Below, piece by piece: positions 26,926 through 38,564 of a DNA stretch of 64,000 nt. Every line of letters starts with the position of its first letter. Position 1 is the first letter of the stretch. Position numbers and translations under genes: made by a program. Below the pieces are notes generated by a model. The model made no database searches. It was not told where the DNA came from and saw only the letters and a list, made by a program, of their open reading frames with translations. Origin of the DNA: Cyanoderma ruficeps (Eukaryota; Chordata; Aves; Passeriformes; Timaliidae); contig VZDJ01000623.1 of assembly GCA_008694505.1 (NCBI GenBank), positions 16,301,754 to 16,365,753 on the forward strand, given 5' to 3'.

Positions 26926-29734
26926 TTTTTTCTGATCCATAGAGTTGGTTTTTTGTAACAATAGAAGAGAAAAATGATAGCCCCTAAAAGTTCCTGACTG
27001 AATTAGAGTATTTGATTTGTGTACAAAAATTAGGCTTACACGTGAGCACGTAGTGCAATTAGCATGATTTTCCTTTTTTTCCTGTTTTTTGCATGACACA
27101 ATGTGTAGCAATTGAAGGCAAACAACTTTTTATCAATGATACTTTTCCTCTGGTCTCACAACACACTGATGTACTACCACACCCAGGCAATCCCTCCTCC
27201 TGGTTCTCTGCCAGCCTTGGCTGTCCCTGGTGTAGCAGCCCCCTAATCCCACCTGCACTGCGTGTCCAGGTGCAGACAGCAGCAGTGCTGGGGCATGTCC
27301 TGTGCACACACACAGGACACACACACGTGCTCATGCCTCATATGGCCACAACAGCCCACCAGATCTGCACAAGCCAAAATCAGCACTTCGCTGGCCCCAC
27401 ACCTGGTCCAGCAGAACAATATATTCCCTAGTGGACACACACTAATGGATAGCTCCATTGGATAGCACTGGATAGCTCCAATGGGTAGCTGATGGCCCCT
27501 ACACCTACAGAGACCAGCTATGTGGTGACCAGTTACAGGGCTTGGCCAGTTCAGCAAGTGAACCTGCAGCCATCTTACTCATCTCTGCTTCCTTCTCCCC
27601 TTCTCTGTTTTAAATCATGCCCAGAAAGAGATCTAAAGTGAATACACATTCCCAAAGGACTTCTGAACGCATGTGTCTTTCAAATATTAGCTCTTTGACC
27701 TTACAAACTCCAGTGTGACTGTTACAAAAATCCTATTTAAAATAAATAGATTTGCATTAGATTTTCTCTGATTTAGAACAAGGCAAATATTTCCATTTTA
27801 CAGTAGTACAAACATCCAAGGAGATGTGGAAAATTGTTTGAGCTTCTTGTAGATAAAAATTGGAAAAAATTTGATGCAGTGGAATTTAAAAATAGATTTT
27901 AATATATTGCTATATGGCTATTCATTTTCCAAATACCTTTGTAAGGATGTTGTCCATAATTACACAGAGTGCAGTAAACACAGTTTTACCAAAATTTTGT
28001 TAATTTTAATGTAATTTTTTTTAAGACTGCACAGTAAGTAAAGTATTTTATAATCTGCAGTCCTTAGTATTATGTGGAAAATCTGAATTGTCTTTTTCAC
28101 CATAATTCTTTCTTATTTTAAAATAGATAAACCAAGAACATAGTTTAACAAAATGATGATCATCTTAACTATAAAAGAGTTTAAAAAATACATCCCAGCC
28201 ATTAAAGTTAATACTTTCAGAATGATTTATATTTCTGCCATTAAAAGGCTGTGCAAGGCAACACAGAGTTAAAATAAATTCCTTTATGACCAGTCGCTAA
28301 ATCCTTGATATACATACCATTAAAATAAAGTATGGGAGGAAGTACGTGACTCCATCAGAAATTGAGGTCAATTAGTGACTCGTTATGAAAAAGCAGTGAA
28401 ATTGATTTGTAACTGAATCTCTTCAGGCTGGTGCCATTCTGTAGAGTTAATAATAAAGACTGAATTCTGACAAGGAGAGTCATTACGGCACTTCATAGAC
28501 AAGAGTTATTCATTACTTTAAAACTTATTATCTTGAATTTATTCCCTTCTGCTAAAAAGATTTGTCACGTCCAAGAGATTAATGATTCTGAATACGAAAG
28601 AGATGGCTGACATAAGTTGTAATTCTCTGTGTTTTCAAGTGATTTACATGCAATCTGGGTCTTTTATACAGTTTTTAAAAATTACTGCTCTCAGATCTCA
28701 CACCTTTATTTATTAATTTCCTTTCAAGATTGTGGCACCACAGGGCCTGAAAATCTCCTGCTTACATTTAATAAGGAACTTGGAATGTACTGTATTTCAA
28801 TCAGTTTTATTTCACTCACGTTTATATTTTAAAATATCCAATTTGTTTAATTTATTGTCAACTTAAATATATCAAGAAAACTTTATTTTCATCTCTCTGT
28901 CGATGTCTGCCTAGGAAAGCATTCACTAGATAAAAGTAGTAAGATTTTAGTGATCTTTTAATCCCTGAATTGTAAAAGCTTGATGTCTGCTGGCTGTGTG
29001 CTTACGTTTTCTCTCTAATCATCAGTCCAGAATGAAAGTGTTAATAAACCAAAAACTAAATTCCTTTTTAAGCTGAAATTAGCCAAAACACTGTAAATTT
29101 GATGAAAAATATGGATAACATACTAGCCAAGAATTAGAAAATTGCTGGTCAAAAGCACTCAGAGAATTTCCTGCTTCACATTATAGTATTTTATAATGCT
29201 GCAATGCCTGAGTTTTCCTACTAAAATATTATTTCATACTGGAATTTTGGCTTCTCATTTTTATTAGGTGATTCATCCATATAGGATGTTTATATCATCT
29301 TAATACTCCTAACTAATAAACTGTAGCTCATTCAGAAAAGGTGATTGGCTTTAGCACTCAGTTTGCAATTAATTTCTGCCTTTAACTCAAAGTGCTGGAT
29401 TACAATGGCACCACACTTCTAGTAAAACTATGTATGTAACAGAGTAGGGGGATTGTAAGAAAAGTTTCTTCCCTTAAAATCCCCCCCAAATACACTTTGT
29501 GTGCATGATGAGGTTGAGTTCCCTGCAGCACTTGTGGTGTTGGCCTCCGAGTGCTTTGGGGTTGCAGTCAAGAACTGCTTCACTGCACAAATGTGCAATG
29601 AACCTGAAAGGGCATGATCTGCAATTTCCAAACTGCTGTGAGGTTGGGAAGAGAAGGGACAATCATTGTTCTTCACATAAAAACACCAGCTGTGTCATCA
29701 CAAGAAGGACATAGAACTGTTGGAGTGAGAACAC
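26926..29734. other. Unique sequence with a local GC-richer block, no gene seen
   Basis: 27.15-27.56 kb is GC-richer than its surroundings and gives overlapping frames of 60-112 codons on both strands, including (CA)n-coded stretches, so none is credible. A short imperfect repeat lies at 27,447-27,490. The rest is AT-rich with no recognisable repeat. Confidence 0.5.
27447..27490. repeat. Short imperfect tandem repeat (GGATAGC...)
   Basis: Four consecutive copies start with GGATAGCTCCATT, GGATAGCACT, GGATAGCTCCAAT and GGGTAGCT. Unit length alternates between 13 and about 10 bp. Origin unknown. Confidence 0.7.
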
Positions 29735-30155
29735 AACTAAGATGTTCAGAGGGCTGGAACAGCTATTCCTACCAGGAGAGACTGAGAGAACTGAGATAGT
29801 TTAGCATGGACAAGAGAAGGCTCCAGGGATACCGTAGAGTACCTTCCAGTACCTAAAGGGGCTGCAAGAGAGCTGGAGAGGGACTTTCAGGAAGGGCATG
29901 TAGTTATAAGACAAGTGGCAATGGCTTATAACTTATAACTTACAACTTATAACTGAAAGTTATAAGGATGGTGAGACACTGGCACAGGTTGCCCAGAGAA
30001 GCTGTGGCTGCTGCATCCCTGGAAGTGTCCAAAGCCAGGCTGGATGGGGCTTTGAGCAACCTGATGTGGTGGAAAGTGTCCCTGCTCGTGGCAGGGGAAT
30101 TGAGACCAGATGGTCTTTAATGTCCCTTCCAATCCAAATCATTCTATGATTCCAT
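29735..30155 (+). mobile_element. CR1 LINE 3' end, about 420 bp, with internal rearrangement
   Basis: Clear CR1 order: AGAGGGCTGGAACAGCTATT, CAGGAGAGACTGAGAGAACT, AAGGCTCCAGGGATACC, AAAGGGGCTGCAAGAGAGCT, then AGACACTGGCACAGGTTGCC, CCAGAGAAGCTGTGGCTGCT, CCAGGCTGGATGGGGCTTTG, GTGTCCCTGCTCGTGGCAGG and CATTCTATGATTCC. It is the best-preserved CR1 in the window. Between ATGG (29924) and GGATGG (29966) the usual TTTAAACTG...ACTGTGAG section is replaced by a 7-bp repeat and hairpin. Antisense open frames at 29947-30220 are repeat readings. Confidence 0.95.
29925..29966. repeat. 7-bp tandem repeat plus perfect hairpin inside a CR1
   Basis: CTTATAA occurs four times in tandem (third copy CTTACAA) over 29925-29952. 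The last copy, CTTATAACT (29946-29954), is followed by the loop GAA and then its exact reverse complement AGTTATAAG (29958-29966). The same AGTTATAAG also stands upstream in the CR1 body at 29902-29910, a plausible source for the copied segment. Confidence 0.9.
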
Positions 30156-31153
30156 GAATCAATAATGATCTTCACAAACCTCATGCTTGAGAGCAGCAGT
30201 TGAAGTATAAGCCATATCAAAAATTAGAATCAAAGGCCAAAAAAACAGTCAGGTGAAAGCAAAAGTTCAGTAGACTCAAGGCCTGAGTGACGCCTCTCTC
30301 CACAAGAAGAAAATAGGTTGGATTTCTAGAAGCAAGACTTGGTAAGTGCCAAGGTAGGAGTTTACAGGACATGCTAAAGAACTCCATTTCATCATAGATA
30401 ACAATCTCTGAAAATGCAACGTACTATAGTAATGGACTCTATTTCTTCACTATTATCTGTATTGATGGCTGTGTGAGTGTGCACACATGAAGGTTTGTAC
30501 ATGTGCATCTGAGGGCTGAGTTGTCCAAAGGTGATGTTTAGAGTCTTCTGCCTGGCCTGCCAAGGATGTGGGCAGACATCTTTATGGGCCACTACCTTGA
30601 GGCCAGGAAATATTTTATGCTTGACCACTTCCATTAGCAGGCTGTAAATATTCCATATCCTTTTGTGAAAGCCATCACAGAAAATAAACAAGGTTTTGGG
30701 ACAAATGGTTCCCTTGTGCTGGTTACCCGTAATGAATACTGGCAAATTATGAAAGCTTGTTCCAGTTTAGAGCTGAATCCTAGTTATAACCCTTTGTTTT
30801 TTAAGAGGAGTCCTGGGCATCAGGAATCAGATTTTTTCTCTCTTTTCCTAGGTGATTAGTTCTGTTTGAATGAAAACTTACACTAGATGATCTAAGCACA
30901 GTAATACATTTTTCTTTTGTCTTTCAGAGCATGATGGATTTAGGATGTGTGTGAGTTTCTCTTTTGTGAATGTGATTTCTGATTAATTTCTACATCTTGG
31001 TCTCAATGTGAAGCAATCTCAGTGAAAGTATAGTAAATCCGTCCATGTCACATAAGATTGCTGTTCCATTATTTTTCTGCAGCAACTTTTCCTCTTACCC
31101 TGATCACCCAAACAAAACAACCCTTCATTACTCTGAAAATGCACTATACAGGA
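30156..31153. other. Unique sequence, no gene seen
   Basis: The longest open frame (30392-30745, minus, 117 codons) contains no recognisable domain and is antisense to nothing known. No repeat was recognised. Confidence 0.5.
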
Positions 31154-31920
31154 TATCTCGGTGTGAAAGACAGATGTCTGCTAGGGAGGGGCAGGGCATC
31201 CCTTGGAATGGAGAATTCAAACCCCCTCCTTCCAAATTATTATAATTTAGAAAACTGAAGGGCTCTCAGGCAGAGGTATGGGGGTAGCAATAATAGTTCT
31301 TTATTAATATGTATAACAAGGCAAACAAACAACAACAAGAGCTTTAATAATAAACAGAACCAGGAGCCCAGGAACAGCTTCCCTGAACACGGCACTTTCC
31401 CCTTCGGTGCAGTTCCTGCCACAGCCGGCAGGGGCTCCGGTGGCTCCCGGTGGGCGGGGCGGGTGCAGTGATTCCCCCGCAGCTGCAGGTGGCGCTGTGG
31501 CGAACGATCGGGGAACATGCGGGAATGGTGGCTTTGTCCGAGATGGGAAGAGATGGATCAGGAACTCTGGAGCTGAGGCTGAAGGCCAGGGAGGTCATGG
31601 CAGGCAGGGGGTGCAGGCTACAGAGTGCTAAAGAAGCAGTAGGGGAGCGGGACGACAGTGACCCTGCTCCCAGCATGATGACAGGCCCCGCCTCCAGCGA
31701 GGCAGGAGATAACAAGGTCTGAGTTCAGTGGCTGCTCCCCGGAGCAGAGGCTCACCCCACACCAGCCGCAACAGGACCAAGCTGGATTTCTGTAGCAGGA
31801 GTGAGTCCTTTTCCTCAAGCAGCAACTACACTACTCTCCTCCGAGGGCTCAGATCAAATGACAGTTTCCTGTCCCATCCCTTTCTCAAGCACCCAGCCAT
31901 CAGTGCTTCTTAGCAACACA
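31154..31920 (-). mobile_element. Solo ERV LTR, minus strand
   Basis: Read on the minus strand, the 3' part gives AATAAAGAACTATTATTGCT (signal at about 31300), then CCTCTGCCTGAGAGCCCTTC, ATTATAATAATTTGGAAGG, AGGGGGTTTGAATTCTCC, CCCTAGCAGACATCTGTC and TTTCACACCGAGATA. This is the U5 end of a common avian ERV LTR group; the final CA has decayed to TA. The upstream part (31,380-31,830) is GC- and CpG-rich, as LTR promoter regions often are. No internal viral genes flank it, so it is a solo LTR. The U3 boundary is uncertain: a CA at 31919-31920 is the guess used, and no target-site duplication could be confirmed. Confidence 0.75.
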
Positions 31921-32337
31921 ATGGGAAAAAATTCTACTGGTAACAAGTAAAGAAAAAAAACCTCAACCCTCAACATAGGATTATATATATGAAAGGCAAG
32001 TGACATACTTAAATAGCCCACAAGATTTTTAGTGTCAGTAACTGAGAGTAGTTTTTCTGCACTCCTACATGGACAGTCCTAGCATAGAAGATTTTTCAAT
32101 TTTTCATATCCAGAGTGCCTTTTTTCTTTGAACAAGAAAAACCTTATTCTTAAAATATTAAGCCTGAGCCTTACTTATTAAAAAATAACACCATAGTCAA
32201 AAGCAGCAACTTTCCCATGCCACCAGTAAATCTGTTGGGACCAGATTTCCAAACACTCAGAACAGCTTGGATATAACGTGACCTGGAGGTCAAAAGAAAG
32301 TTAAAGCAGAATAAAAGGAATATATAAAAAGTACACT
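31921..32337. other. AT-rich spacer between two LTRs
   Basis: About 420 bp of AT-rich DNA with no open frame, repeat or internal retroviral sequence recognised. It separates two LTRs of different type, so they are not the two ends of one provirus. Confidence 0.55.
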
Positions 32338-32874
32338 CTCTGTTCTATAGTTGGGTCCCGGGAGCTGCTTCACCAGCTAGCTCACTCCCTGGCCACTATA
32401 TAAGAGAGGCTTGGTGGGTCTGAACCTCAGGCTGGAGCGTGGTCGACGGCGTGGAAGAAAGAGTGGACTCTGCTTGGGTTCACCTGGCTTTATTCCTCCC
32501 GGTTACCTCCATGTGCAGGGAGGGAGAACGGGCGAGAGCGCCTGAGCGAGAGTGCCCGGCACCCCTCTGTCCCCACCTTAAGTACAGGGGGTGTACCTGA
32601 GCAGGGGAAAACTTAGAACCAATCCCAGGGGAGGGCGGTATGACCCAGAATGGGGAAACTTAACAGAACAATGAAAGAAGGTGGTACCGGGGTACCTTGT
32701 CAAATCCTAGGGCTTTTTCCCCAGAATCTTCCAGATCTTACAAGTTGATTGACAAGGCCTGTCACAAGAGAAACACCATCGGGGGGTTTAGGGATGGGGG
32801 TGTAGGAACAAACCATTACAAACATATAACAAAATATACAGAACATTAGAAAACCCAAAATGTGCACCGCTACA
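32338..32874 (-). mobile_element. Solo ERV LTR, second family, minus strand
   Basis: On the minus strand the segment opens TGTAGCGGTGCACATTTTGG (from 32874) and reaches GGAGGAATAAAGCCAGGTGA (signal near 32490), then CTTCCACGCCGTCGACCACG, CACCAAGCCTCTCTTATATA and ACCCAACTATAGAACA (ending at 32341). TG...CA ends, a central polyadenylation signal and length near 535 bp fit an avian class II (ERVK-like) LTR. No coding remains adjoin it. TACACT occurs at 32332-32337 and 32871-32876, which could be a duplicated target, but it does not fit the TG/CA edges exactly. The ends therefore carry a few bases of doubt. Confidence 0.75.
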
Positions 32875-35800
32875 CTGTTCCGCACAAACATCTTGTGTGG
32901 ATATTGCCATCTGACATTGAGGAAGACTTTGGGTGAATTTTCTTTATAGATATAAATAAACTATTTTAAATTGCATATAGATGGAATAATGCAATAATTT
33001 AGTGGTTGCACTACAAGCATCCCCCACATCGTTTTTTACATGCAGCCTTACTTCTGTCCTTTTACTTGTGGTAATTATTCTAGTGGAAAAGTTACTGATA
33101 AGTTTGCAATAAATTAAAATTGTTGACTAGAACTGGGCTAGAGGTCTGCAAACCTTTCCTTGCAGTGATTGTCTATGGGAAATAGATGCACAAGAGAAAC
33201 TAATTATTTTTAAATTTTTTATATGGCCTTTATTTACCTAGGGTTTGAAAACAGAACATTTTTCAGATCAGATCTGTGCGGGGAGAGAACAGAAGGCCTA
33301 TTTATTGTATACTGGCCTGTAACTATTATATGGATGCAGTTAAAGTGAAAAAAATCCAACAGAAGTAAATTATTTGCTTCATGGTTTAGTTCTGTCGTAA
33401 ATATGGTGTTTAACATGGAAGTTTCTCTCTTCACTTGTACCATTTTATTAACTGCCATCAAACCCAACTGCTTACCTTCTGGTATTGTTTCAGTTGACTA
33501 ATTCCCTTTTAATTAGGAAGACTTTTTATGATCATCTTCCTTAACATTTTAGTTAATCAGTTTCCAAATGCCTAGACAAGTAGCAAGAAGGAGAAAGAAA
33601 AGAAGAAATGTACCAACACAATTAATTTTGTTTAGCTTCAGTATACTCCAAAAGTATCAAATGGAAAAAGTGTCCTTCAGTTGCCCATTCACCTTCAGTA
33701 AAGCACTATCATATCTATATTCTGATATGGTGCTGATTCTAATCAGTGGATTCTATTATAGGCCTTTAAGCAAAAAAAGAAAGTGCTGATGAAGGCCATA
33801 AAAATAAATGAGGCTTATTGCTTCTTGACATCTTTAGCACTTTCTGAGGTTTCCTGAGTGAGCAGGGGTAGCAGACAATAGCTGGAAGATTGTGTGTAAG
33901 ATAATGAGAAAAATAAATGCATCCTCGGAAGCAGCCAGCAGTAACTATGGCTAACATTCATTACGCAGCGTCTGGGCTGCTCCCAGTACGATGTTATTAA
34001 TTTGTGGAATGAGCTAAGAGGTGTGAAAGAAAGCTGATGTTTGCTCCTAACCTTCCTGGCCAGCATTTTGAATATTAACAGAGAGGTCAAATGCATTATC
34101 TCCTTGAAATTGTCTCTCTGTCTCTTTCTCTTGTTTTCCTTTGATGAGAAGTGAAGCAAAACATGCTACTTAGAAGAAAGGGATGTGGGAAGCAGCTCCG
34201 GCCCTCATGGTCAAAGGAAAAAAATGGACTGAACAGAAAATAAGTGATGGAGATGAGTGTAGTAGTTGGACCAGCTGGGACTGATAGTGAGTTGCCCTTG
34301 GCCAACAATGAAGTCAGCATCAATCTGAAGCCGTGGGAAACAGGATGCTTGGAAGGGAAACATCTTGTTAGGCTATGGTGAGAAGAATGGGATTGTGGGT
34401 ACGGTTATGTTAATGCAGTTGTTCCATATTAGGTTATGTTCTGAGTTCTTGTATATGATTAGTTAACAACACTTTACATATGAGGTAATGTTAATGTTCA
34501 TTAGTTCCCTGCCCTCAGATCATGCTGTATGTGTTGTTTTGTTTGCCCCATTGTTGGATCTTTTGAGGTTGCCCCATACTGCATTTGGCTTATGTTCTTT
34601 CTTGGCTCTGGCTATTTATTAAAGTTATTCTTCAGGCTTAATCGATCGTTCCCGTCCCTATTTCAATTGCCACCCTGGCTGGTCTGGTTCATGTGGCATT
34701 GTCGGCAACTGATGAGGGTGGTTTTAAAGATCATATGGGGAGAGAATGTTCCTCAAATTCAGAAGGCAGTCTCAGTTCCCTTTCCGGGACTGTTCTGGGA
34801 GTGAGAGTTTAATAGCAGAATACATGAGTAAGTGAGTATAGTATTTAAATGTTCACACAGTAAATTCCAATTCTTGTATTCACAGTCTCTCAGGAATAAT
34901 CTGCACCATATCTACTTCAGTGTGTGGGTAGGTCAGTGTTTTGGTGTTCTTGAGATGTAAATCAGATTTACAATTTAGTGGGATTTACACTTGTACTTCC
35001 ATAGTGCTGAAGGCCAGGCTGTATATGTGCTGTATGTATGCACGGCAGCTTCTGCCTACTGTGGAGTTTATGTAGTTTAATTATTTATATTAGTTAACTA
35101 ACCAGAAATAGACTCAGTCTGTGATTACTGACATAGCAAAAGAGACTGACATAGCAAAAGAGCACAATCTTAATCACAACTTGGAATATTTTGGAAGAAA
35201 CCATGTGATTTGTAACTAAATTTACACTGACTATGCATGTAGGTCATTTGGTGTAAAAACAGCATGAACAGTGTTGATTTAATAGGCAATTTAGTGAACA
35301 GGAATTCTACACCAAAGACATTTTAACTCCTTCCTTTGCAGATCTCACAGGGAAATACACATGCACACTTAGTCCAATGTATTCTAAATAACTGCTGGCT
35401 TCACTGGGAATCAGTTTAAAGTTAAGCATGCATAATTCCCAGCCCAAAGATTTTTTTTAAATAGCATTACAATCTGATCACAGAAATTTTACAACCAGAA
35501 TAAAAGAAAAATAAGTAGATGGTTTATTTTTTGTTTCTTACTGATTTTGCTGTACTTGAACATAGGAAACAAAAGGATAGATGTGGCAAGATAAAGTGCT
35601 TCCTATCCTTTTACATTTGTACCACTTGATTTTGAAGATCCAGCAGGGAATGAGAACAGTATGTACAATAAACTGGGACAAAATGTTAACATGTCAACCC
35701 TATAAAGAAATGGTTGGGGAAGTGTAAGAGAAATACCGTCCCTTTGCTCACTCACCAAACAGTGATTCTGTTCAACTGACATTAATCTATTTCCTGAAAC

Positions 35801-36659
35801 AGAGAAAGTAGCAAAGGAAGGGATTTGTCTTTGTTTGAATGTTTTGTGACTATACTTTGGCAGGTTTTATTTTGCTGAGCTGTGGAAGAAATGTGGATAT
35901 GCTCTGAATCTGGAATGATTAGGAAGCAGTTAAAGCTAAGACCAAACAGAATATTTGAGAAAGAAACTCAGTCTTCCCATGAAGTTTTCTTTCAGTTTTC
36001 TTTTTTCTGTTTCCTTTTTTTTTTTTTGTTAAAATGNTAATTTGAAAAGAAAGTTTACAGAAGTCACAAAAAAGCCTTCTTCTCTATAGCTTTGCATAAG
36101 AAGCCTTAACTATATCTTTAGAATCTTTCCAAATTCTTTTTTATTTTTCTTTCACACTTTCACAAGGTTTAGACTGGAAGCCTAAACCAGTAGTTTCTGC
36201 TTCTGATATATTGAATATCTACATATTGAGTCCCAATATTTGATGGTTCTATTCCATTAAGGACTCTTCATGAAGGTCTCAAATATTGAGTTTTTTCTTT
36301 AAGTGCAGATTTTCCGTGATATAATGAGCTAAGATAATACAAAGCCGGTGAGACACCAATTTAATCATTTTGAAGGAGGAGTGACTGACATTGTATAGAA
36401 AAAAAAGAGGTGATGCAATTTGAGTAATTTGAAGAGGTAGATTATAGGAGGCTAGATATCACACTAGATGGGTTTTATTGAAAATTAATTAATAAGCAGA
36501 AGAAATATATTACTAAATACAGAAAATAATATGGCTTGGAAATGCATTTAACACATTTAAGATCAAGGCTATATTGCTTAGTGGAGAAACTATAAAAGTG
36601 GGAAGTTGATAGCAAGTTCAACTGAAAGGGAACCATTAGCCTAGAAGGAGGATACTACT
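32875..36659. other. AT-rich sequence, no gene seen
   Basis: Open frames are 114 codons or fewer, in overlapping antisense groups (for example 33766-34323), without domains. Holds the 18-bp tandem duplication at 35127-35162, a poly-T tract at about 36015-36027 and one unresolved base at 36037. Confidence 0.55.
35127..35162. repeat. Perfect 18-bp tandem duplication
   Basis: ACTGACATAGCAAAAGAG is present twice in direct succession (35127-35144 and 35145-35162) without mismatch. Identity suggests a recent slippage or repair event. Confidence 0.95.
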
Positions 36660-37330
36660 GAAATTTCTCAAAAATCAATTTTGGGAAGTCATGTTTAATA
36701 GTTTTATTTATGATCTTGGCATAGAAGCAAAATTGGGAAGCATCATTTGGAGAACAGAAGAGTATTGCCTCATCATAGTGAAGGAACTAAATGACCTTGA
36801 GATCAGAGCTAATAGGAACAGGATGAAATTCATAAAGTGCAAGTGTCTAGTATAAAATAAACTTGGAAGCCTAGTTTCAAACCTGTCTACTATCATCCAG
36901 GAATACATTAGTTAGAAAAAGCTGGAAGAGAAGCGTCTTGGTCACAGGAGTTCATCAATGAAAGACTATTAATTTTCAACATGATCCAGCTGTGAAAAAG
37001 TCAAATATCTTCCTAAGGCGTATGAGTAATTTTTAACACAGATTTCACAAGAATCATTGTGGATGGATCCAAGGAATTTTCATCTAAGGAAGAGAGGACA
37101 GTTCTGGTGATTTGTATTCAAAAAAGATGTATCAAACCATAAAAAGATTTTTTTTCATTATTACAATGTTCAAACATTTGAACAGTAGCTGTGAAAGCCA
37201 GCGGAATCTTAATCCTTGAGATATTCAAAGCCTGACTAGACAGAGATCTAAGCAACCTGATCTCATTGACCTTGAATAGGAGTTGGGTTAAATGACCTCT
37301 CAATTTTGTGTTATTCTTTGATTCGAAATA
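36660..37330 (+). mobile_element. Ancient, heavily diverged CR1 LINE copy
   Basis: Scattered CR1 landmarks occur in the right order: a TTGGCATAGAAGCAAAATTG...ATGACCTTGAGATCAGAGC block, ACAGGATGAAATTCATAAAG, GTGCAAGTG, CAGCTGTGAAAAAGTCAAAT, then the 3' part AGATATTCAAAGCCTGACTA, AAGCAACCTGATCTCATTGA and GGTTAAATGACCTCTCAA. Divergence is much higher than in the 29.7-kb copy and many indels are present, so it is an old insertion. Limits are approximate. Confidence 0.65.
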
Positions 37331-38139
37331 TACTTTTGTCAGAAAAAAAAATATATAACCTAGTGGCACTAAAAGTATCACAAGACACAACACCCTTGCA
37401 GATGAAGCCTGATGAGTTTATGAAAAGTATTGTATGATTTCTGGCACTAGAAACAGAGGACTTGCTTGGGCATATTTCCATCAGTTCCTGCTCTGAAATT
37501 TCCTTGATTGTTGAGGAATTCATAATGTCAAAGTTATAAACAGCTCCCAGAAAGAAAAGTTCCTTGTAACAAAAGTCTTGAGGATTTTTGGACATTTCAG
37601 AATTTCAGATTTCAGAAATCTCCTTTAACTGGTTCTCTTGGGACTCTTCCTTGCAAGTCAGCTGACTGTGTTGAAAATCTTCATGCTTTTTTCTCAGAAT
37701 TGAGAAACTTTCCTTTTTATCTTTTAAATAGATAACTCTTCTTCCTATCCTTTCCTATTTTGTTACAGATAATAAGCAAAAATATCTGTAGAACATATCT
37801 GTCATCTGTATTGCTTGTGGCAGATTTTTCAACAGCATCTTCTCTTGTACCTCATCTTCCTTTTAGAGAAAGGTGCCATCTCTTGACACACACCAGTAGA
37901 AAGAAGAATACATTAATTTAAACAAAAGAAAACAAAAACCTTAAAAAAGAATAAATGAAAATAAGACATGATAAAAAAGATGATAACAATAATCTTTTTT
38001 TCTTTGAAGTACCTAGAATCTGTGGTCATCAAAGAACTGAAAATGTGTTCAGTGTCATGAGAACAAAGTAAAACGTTAAAATTATTTTAGTAACTTTACA
38101 CATTCAGTGTATTAAATTTTTCATTAATATTTTCATAGT

Positions 38140-38215
38140 ATTGCAGTCCAGAAAAAGCCATTAGATTATCTTGCCTCTTTTGATGTTGTAAAGTATACGT
38201 TTCACTGAGAAGAGT
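38140..38215 (-). mobile_element. Possible ancient LINE scrap
   Basis: TTGCAGTCCAGAAAAAGCCA followed by TTAGATTATCTTGCCTC resembles the same old CR1/L3-type 3' wording as the fragment at 7.8 kb. Very short and diverged. Confidence 0.3.
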
Positions 38216-38439
38216 ATTATTTATACCGACGGTCCTTTTTTTTAAAATCTGAATAAGAAAATAGTTTCCACGAATGAATGTAATGTGCTAAATAAAGAGT
38301 GAAAATGATAGCTCAGAATAGTTAGCCCTTGTACACATTATTAGTGCTCTCTGGCACAGAAATGCCTACCAGCCAGTCCAAGACCATGCCAAGACATTAT
38401 TCATGGATGCACCAACAACCATATCCAATAGTAAGCTGG

Positions 38440-38470
38440 GGAAAAAAAAAAACCCCACAAAAAACCACCC
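38440..38470. repeat. A-rich and C-rich simple tract
   Basis: A run of ten A, then AACCCCACAAAAAACCACCC-type sequence. Low complexity. Confidence 0.6.
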
Positions 38471-38564
38471 AAAGATCTCACCTTCTCTAATTCTATTTTC
38501 ATTCATCCGCCAAAGTCCTCCTTTGTGTTTTTCAACATCCCAAGGTCATTCTGGCACACTTCAT

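Noticed and set aside
27059..27557. Overlapping frames of 63-112 codons, Cys/His-rich
   Set aside because: They come from CA/GT-rich and GC-richer DNA read on both strands; no consistent frame or domain.
29947..30220. Minus-strand frames of 61-86 codons
   Set aside because: Antisense reading of the CR1 copy at 29.7-30.2 kb.
31240..31913. Cluster of GC-rich frames up to 123 codons on both strands, suggesting a CpG-island gene
   Set aside because: The region is an LTR. The frames overlap on both strands and reflect its GC content.
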